IMG/VR virus record: IMGVR_UViG_3300046734_000553
Location: 1 to 28,788 of that record
Strand: one strand, 5' to 3'
Length of the DNA: 28,788 nt
Source of the DNA: a virus
This document shows positions 26,581 through 28,788 of this stretch, piece after piece; the stretch's first letter is position 1, and every line of letters begins with the position of its first letter. The notes beneath the pieces are model-generated. The model did not search any database. It saw only the letters and a program-made list of their open reading frames with translations, and was not told the origin of the DNA. Both the position numbers and the translations under genes were made by a program.

Positions 26581-27417
26581 ATGGCAAGCACCACAACGTC
26601 AACCCTCGACGATCTTTTTGTAAACATCGTCCGCGAGGCAATATTCACAGCGCAAGAGTCATCGCTCGTCCGCAACCTAGTCACCACTTACGATCTGTCT
26701 GGTGATGACGGTAAAACTATTCAAGTTCCTATCTATCCCGAAGTCACTGCCGCGGCTTTGACTGAAGGCTCGGATATGAGTTCCACCGCTGTATCCACCA
26801 CGAGCGTAACGATCACTGCCGCCGAAGTCGGTGTGCAAGCTGTTCTGAGTGATCTCGCCGCTAAATCATCTTCGCGTGATATTGCGTCTGATCTTGGTCG
26901 GGTACTTGGTGAAGCTGTTGCGAAAAAGATGGATGAAGATTTAATCGGCTTGTTCGATGGCTTCTCCACTTCTTTGGGTGCAACAACTACAGAACTGACT
27001 GCCGCGCATTTCTTCAATGCCGCCGCGCAGTTAGATGCCGCTAATGCTCCGGGTCAAAAATACGCGGTGTTACATCCGTATCAGGTTTACAACATGAAAG
27101 CGAACCTGACGAATACGTTTGCTAACCCGAACGGCGGCGACCTTCAGAACGAAGCAATGCGTAACGGTTACGTCGGAAGCCTTGCCGGTATCGATATTTT
27201 CGAATCAGCGAATATTGATGTTGACGGTTCGGGCGATTCCAAAGGCGCGATCTTCGTACCTCAAGCTCTTGGTCTTGCGATTTGTTGGGACGTAAACATT
27301 GAGCCACAACGTGACGCTTCGATCCGAGGTTGGGAACTTAACGCAACGGCTTGTTATGGCGTTGGCGAGTTGAAAGACAACTACGGCATCGAGATGTACT
27401 TCGACGCGGGTCTTTAA
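26581..27417 (+). CDS. Major capsid protein (HK97-fold)
   Basis: 278 residues from the ATG with GGAG upstream; an earlier in-frame ATG is not preceded by a ribosome site. The sequence follows the pattern of compact HK97-fold capsids: an N-arm (STTTSTLDDLFVNIVREAIF), E-loop-like region with IQVPIYPEVTAAALTEGSDM, a long spine helix (SDLGRVLGEAVAKKMDEDLI), A-domain parts (KYAVLHPYQVYNMKANLTNT; GSLAGIDIFESANIDVDG), and a closing strand ending in YGIEMYFDAGL. It forms the head shell. Its own promoter and structured leader fit the very high expression needed. Confidence 0.88.
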   Translation: MASTTTSTLDDLFVNIVREAIFTAQESSLVRNLVTTYDLSGDDGKTIQVPIYPEVTAAALTEGSDMSSTAVSTTSVTITAAEVGVQAVLSDLAAKSSSRDIASDLGRVLGEAVAKKMDEDLIGLFDGFSTSLGATTTELTAAHFFNAAAQLDAANAPGQKYAVLHPYQVYNMKANLTNTFANPNGGDLQNEAMRNGYVGSLAGIDIFESANIDVDGSGDSKGAIFVPQALGLAICWDVNIEPQRDASIRGWELNATACYGVGELKDNYGIEMYFDAGL

Positions 27418-27428
27418 TTCCTGATCGG

Positions 27429-27452
27429 GGGGTGCGGGTAAAACCGCGCCCC
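27429..27452 (+). other. Stable hairpin between capsid and connector genes
   Basis: GGGGTGCGG pairs with CCGCGCCCC (one G-U pair) around loop GTAAAA. It is not followed by a run of T residues, so it is probably not a full terminator. It may attenuate transcription or protect the capsid message from 3' decay. Confidence 0.45.
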
Positions 27453-27466
27453 TCTCGGAGTTCTTT

Positions 27467-27889
27467 ATGGCGATGAGTGCGGACAGCGATCTGACGGCGT
27501 TACAGCCAGACATCCTGACTTACGGCATATCTGCTTTTACTGCTGAACACGCAAAAGCACAAGCCGATATCGAACGTGAGCTACGTATCCATTGGTGGCC
27601 GTTTAAAAACATCAGTGGCGATATGAATCCTTCGTTATTGACTGAATCGCAATTTACCCGATGCGCCGCGTATCGCGTTCTCGGATCTTATGCGCTTCCG
27701 AAGCTTACGAAGTGGGAAACGGAAGGATCAGAAGATCGGTTTCAGCAGATGATGAAGTTTTATAAAGCCGCTTACAGTGAAGAGCTTGATCGGCTTTTGA
27801 AAGTCGGTATCTGGTATGACGCAGACGAAGATGGTTCCGTTAGTTACAGCGAGAAAAGTTCGTTGCACTTTGGGCGACAGATTAGATGA
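27467..27889 (+). CDS. Head-tail connector protein
   Basis: 140 residues; GGAG eight bases before the ATG. The helical pattern (QPDILTYGISAFTAEHAKAQ, then LLTESQFTRCAAYRVLGSYA) is that of head-tail adaptors such as HK97 gp6-type proteins. The C-terminus contains DADEDGSVSYSEK, an EF-hand-like calcium loop that I have seen in connectors of this kind. It would bind under the portal. Position right after the capsid supports it. It is ATGA-coupled to the next gene. Confidence 0.65.
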   Translation: MAMSADSDLTALQPDILTYGISAFTAEHAKAQADIERELRIHWWPFKNISGDMNPSLLTESQFTRCAAYRVLGSYALPKLTKWETEGSEDRFQQMMKFYKAAYSEELDRLLKVGIWYDADEDGSVSYSEKSSLHFGRQIR

Positions 27890-28326
27890 ACGTCAATCTC
27901 GCTTTGGACTCGAAAGAGGTCAAGGCAATGTTGGCGAAGTATCCGAAGCGCATTGACAAAGCGACAAAGAAGTCACTTGCGGCAACTGCCACTCTCGGCG
28001 AAGTCATTATCCGAGAGCGGACTGCAAAAGGGCGCGGAGTCAACGGAGCTTTTAAATCATATTCGCAAGGCTATCTGAAACACCTTAGATCGAAAGGCTA
28101 TCCGACTAAACCTGATTTGATTTACAGCAACAAGATGATGAGTTCGCTTCGGGCAAGGGCGCAAACATCAAAGCTCGCGATCATTACGTTTAACTCTACG
28201 CCAGAAAAAAGAAAGGCTGTTTGGAACAACAAGACAAGAAGATTTTTTGACCATACCCGAGGCGAAATGAAAAAAATGCGTCGAGAGTTTTCCAAAGAAT
28301 TTTTTAGAAGAATGAGTCGGGCATGA
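27886..28326 (+). CDS. Head-tail joining / tail completion protein (gp10-like)
   Basis: 146 residues, very basic. The pattern ALDSKEVKAMLAKYPKRIDK, then a VIIRERTAKGRGVNGAFKSY segment, LIYSNKMMSSL and a Lys/Arg-rich C-terminus (RRFFDHTRGEMKKMRREFSK) resembles virion-morphogenesis or HK97 gp10-like proteins at the neck. It probably joins the head to the tail. It overlaps the genes on both sides by four bases. The family call is tentative; the positional role is good. Confidence 0.6.
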   Translation: MNVNLALDSKEVKAMLAKYPKRIDKATKKSLAATATLGEVIIRERTAKGRGVNGAFKSYSQGYLKHLRSKGYPTKPDLIYSNKMMSSLRARAQTSKLAIITFNSTPEKRKAVWNNKTRRFFDHTRGEMKKMRREFSKEFFRRMSRA

Positions 28327-28748
28327 GCAAGCGAGAAGATATAGCGACCAACTTGGTCAACGTGTTGGATGCCATGTCATCGCCCGAGCTGAAAAAGATT
28401 ACGCGGGAGCCGTTTGAGCCTGACGAGTTATCAGACCAACAGTATCCCGCCGCATGGATTGTTAGCAGTGACGAAGTTCGTATTGATACCACTATGGACA
28501 ACACGACTCGTCTCGGAACTATTGATTACGTCATCGTGGGTTATGTCAAAGGGTCAAGCATCGACACTTCCAAAAATAATTTAATTGAAGCAATCGAGGA
28601 AGCATTGGACGCTGACAGAACTCGCGGGGGCAACGCTCTCAACACCGAGACAATATTGATAGAAAGTGACGAGGGCGTTCTCTTTCCTGTTGGAGCTGTA
28701 CGGATAACTGTTCAAGTCACTTATGACTTTACGCAAGGAGCAACGTAA
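28323..28748 (+). CDS. Tail terminator-like protein
   Basis: 141 residues. A helix-strand layout with IATNLVNVLDAMSSPELKKI, PAAWIVSSDEVRIDTTMDN, a strand TIDYVIVGYVKG, then a helix with NLIEAIEEALDADR, and closing strands ETILIESDEGVLFPVGAVRI followed by TVQVTYDF. This is the pattern of tail terminators, which cap the tail tube at its head end. It overlaps the next gene's ATG by one base (TAATG). Position after the gp10-like gene supports the assignment. Confidence 0.65.
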   Translation: MSKREDIATNLVNVLDAMSSPELKKITREPFEPDELSDQQYPAAWIVSSDEVRIDTTMDNTTRLGTIDYVIVGYVKGSSIDTSKNNLIEAIEEALDADRTRGGNALNTETILIESDEGVLFPVGAVRITVQVTYDFTQGAT

Positions 28749-28788
28749 TGAAGATGGAATTCAACGGCAGTGAGGTGGATGTTCACCC
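28748..28788 (+). CDS. Start of the next tail gene (truncated by the window)
   Basis: Only 13 codons are present (MKMEFNGSEVDVH). The ATG shares a base with the previous stop. By gene order this would be the major tail protein or a small gene before it, but the fragment is too short to tell. Confidence 0.4.
   Translation, partial: MKMEFNGSEVDVH

Overview
The window looks like most of the genome of a temperate, long-tailed (siphovirus-like) phage, read in the circular or excised form rather than as an integrated prophage. It has a lambda-like plan. A leftward early operon and integrase sit on the minus strand, a repressor/Cro switch lies at about 15.3-16.7 kb, and a rightward transcription unit covers replication, packaging, head and tail genes, leaving the window at 28788. 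The start of the window (tape-measure end, tail hub, fibres) logically follows its end (tail terminator, start of the next tail gene). The middle of the tail operon is therefore the missing piece. No endolysin is visible.

The host was probably a gammaproteobacterium: the attP core (9318-9364) matches the 3' part of a CCA-encoding tRNA-Glu (anticodon TTC) and closely resembles the Escherichia coli gene. The tail fibres carry short motifs that I associate with marine phages. Host and habitat are inferences.

Layout. (1) 1-6043: tape-measure C-terminus, tail hub-like protein, discoidin-like tail protein and a fibre array in which three fibres share an N-terminal motif, each followed by a small chaperone-like gene. 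(2) 6040-7554: small secreted and membrane proteins, candidates for lysis accessory roles. (3) 7552-9239: a structured element, a metallophosphoesterase and two small genes. (4) 9240-10611: attP with repeated arm-type sites, tyrosine integrase and an overlapping excisionase-like gene. (5) 10679-15129, minus strand: recombination operon (YqaJ-type exonuclease, Erf annealase, SSB) with small genes, including a 29-residue membrane peptide. (6) 15130-16737: repeated ATAAC-N4-GTTAT operators, a CI/S24-like repressor with Arg at the expected catalytic Lys, an unknown gene probably co-transcribed with it, a Cro-like gene that looks leaderless, and a UUCG terminator after cro. (7) 16738-18987: O-like initiator containing iteron-like repeats (candidate origin), P-like loader, Ref-like HNH nuclease, two membrane or lipoprotein genes, a PDDEXK-like nuclease and a Cys-rich protein. 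(8) 18984-21045: ParB-like, FkbM methyltransferase and 2OG-Fe(II) oxygenase genes directly before the terminase. (9) 21058-28788: terminase, portal, minor head protein, scaffold, a minus-strand extra gene, capsid and connectors.

The most interesting candidates are the ParB/FkbM/oxygenase cassette (a possible DNA or virion modification system), the iterons inside the initiator gene, the repressor with an altered catalytic dyad, the triplicated fibre module, and the independently transcribed gene between scaffold and capsid followed by a long structured capsid leader.
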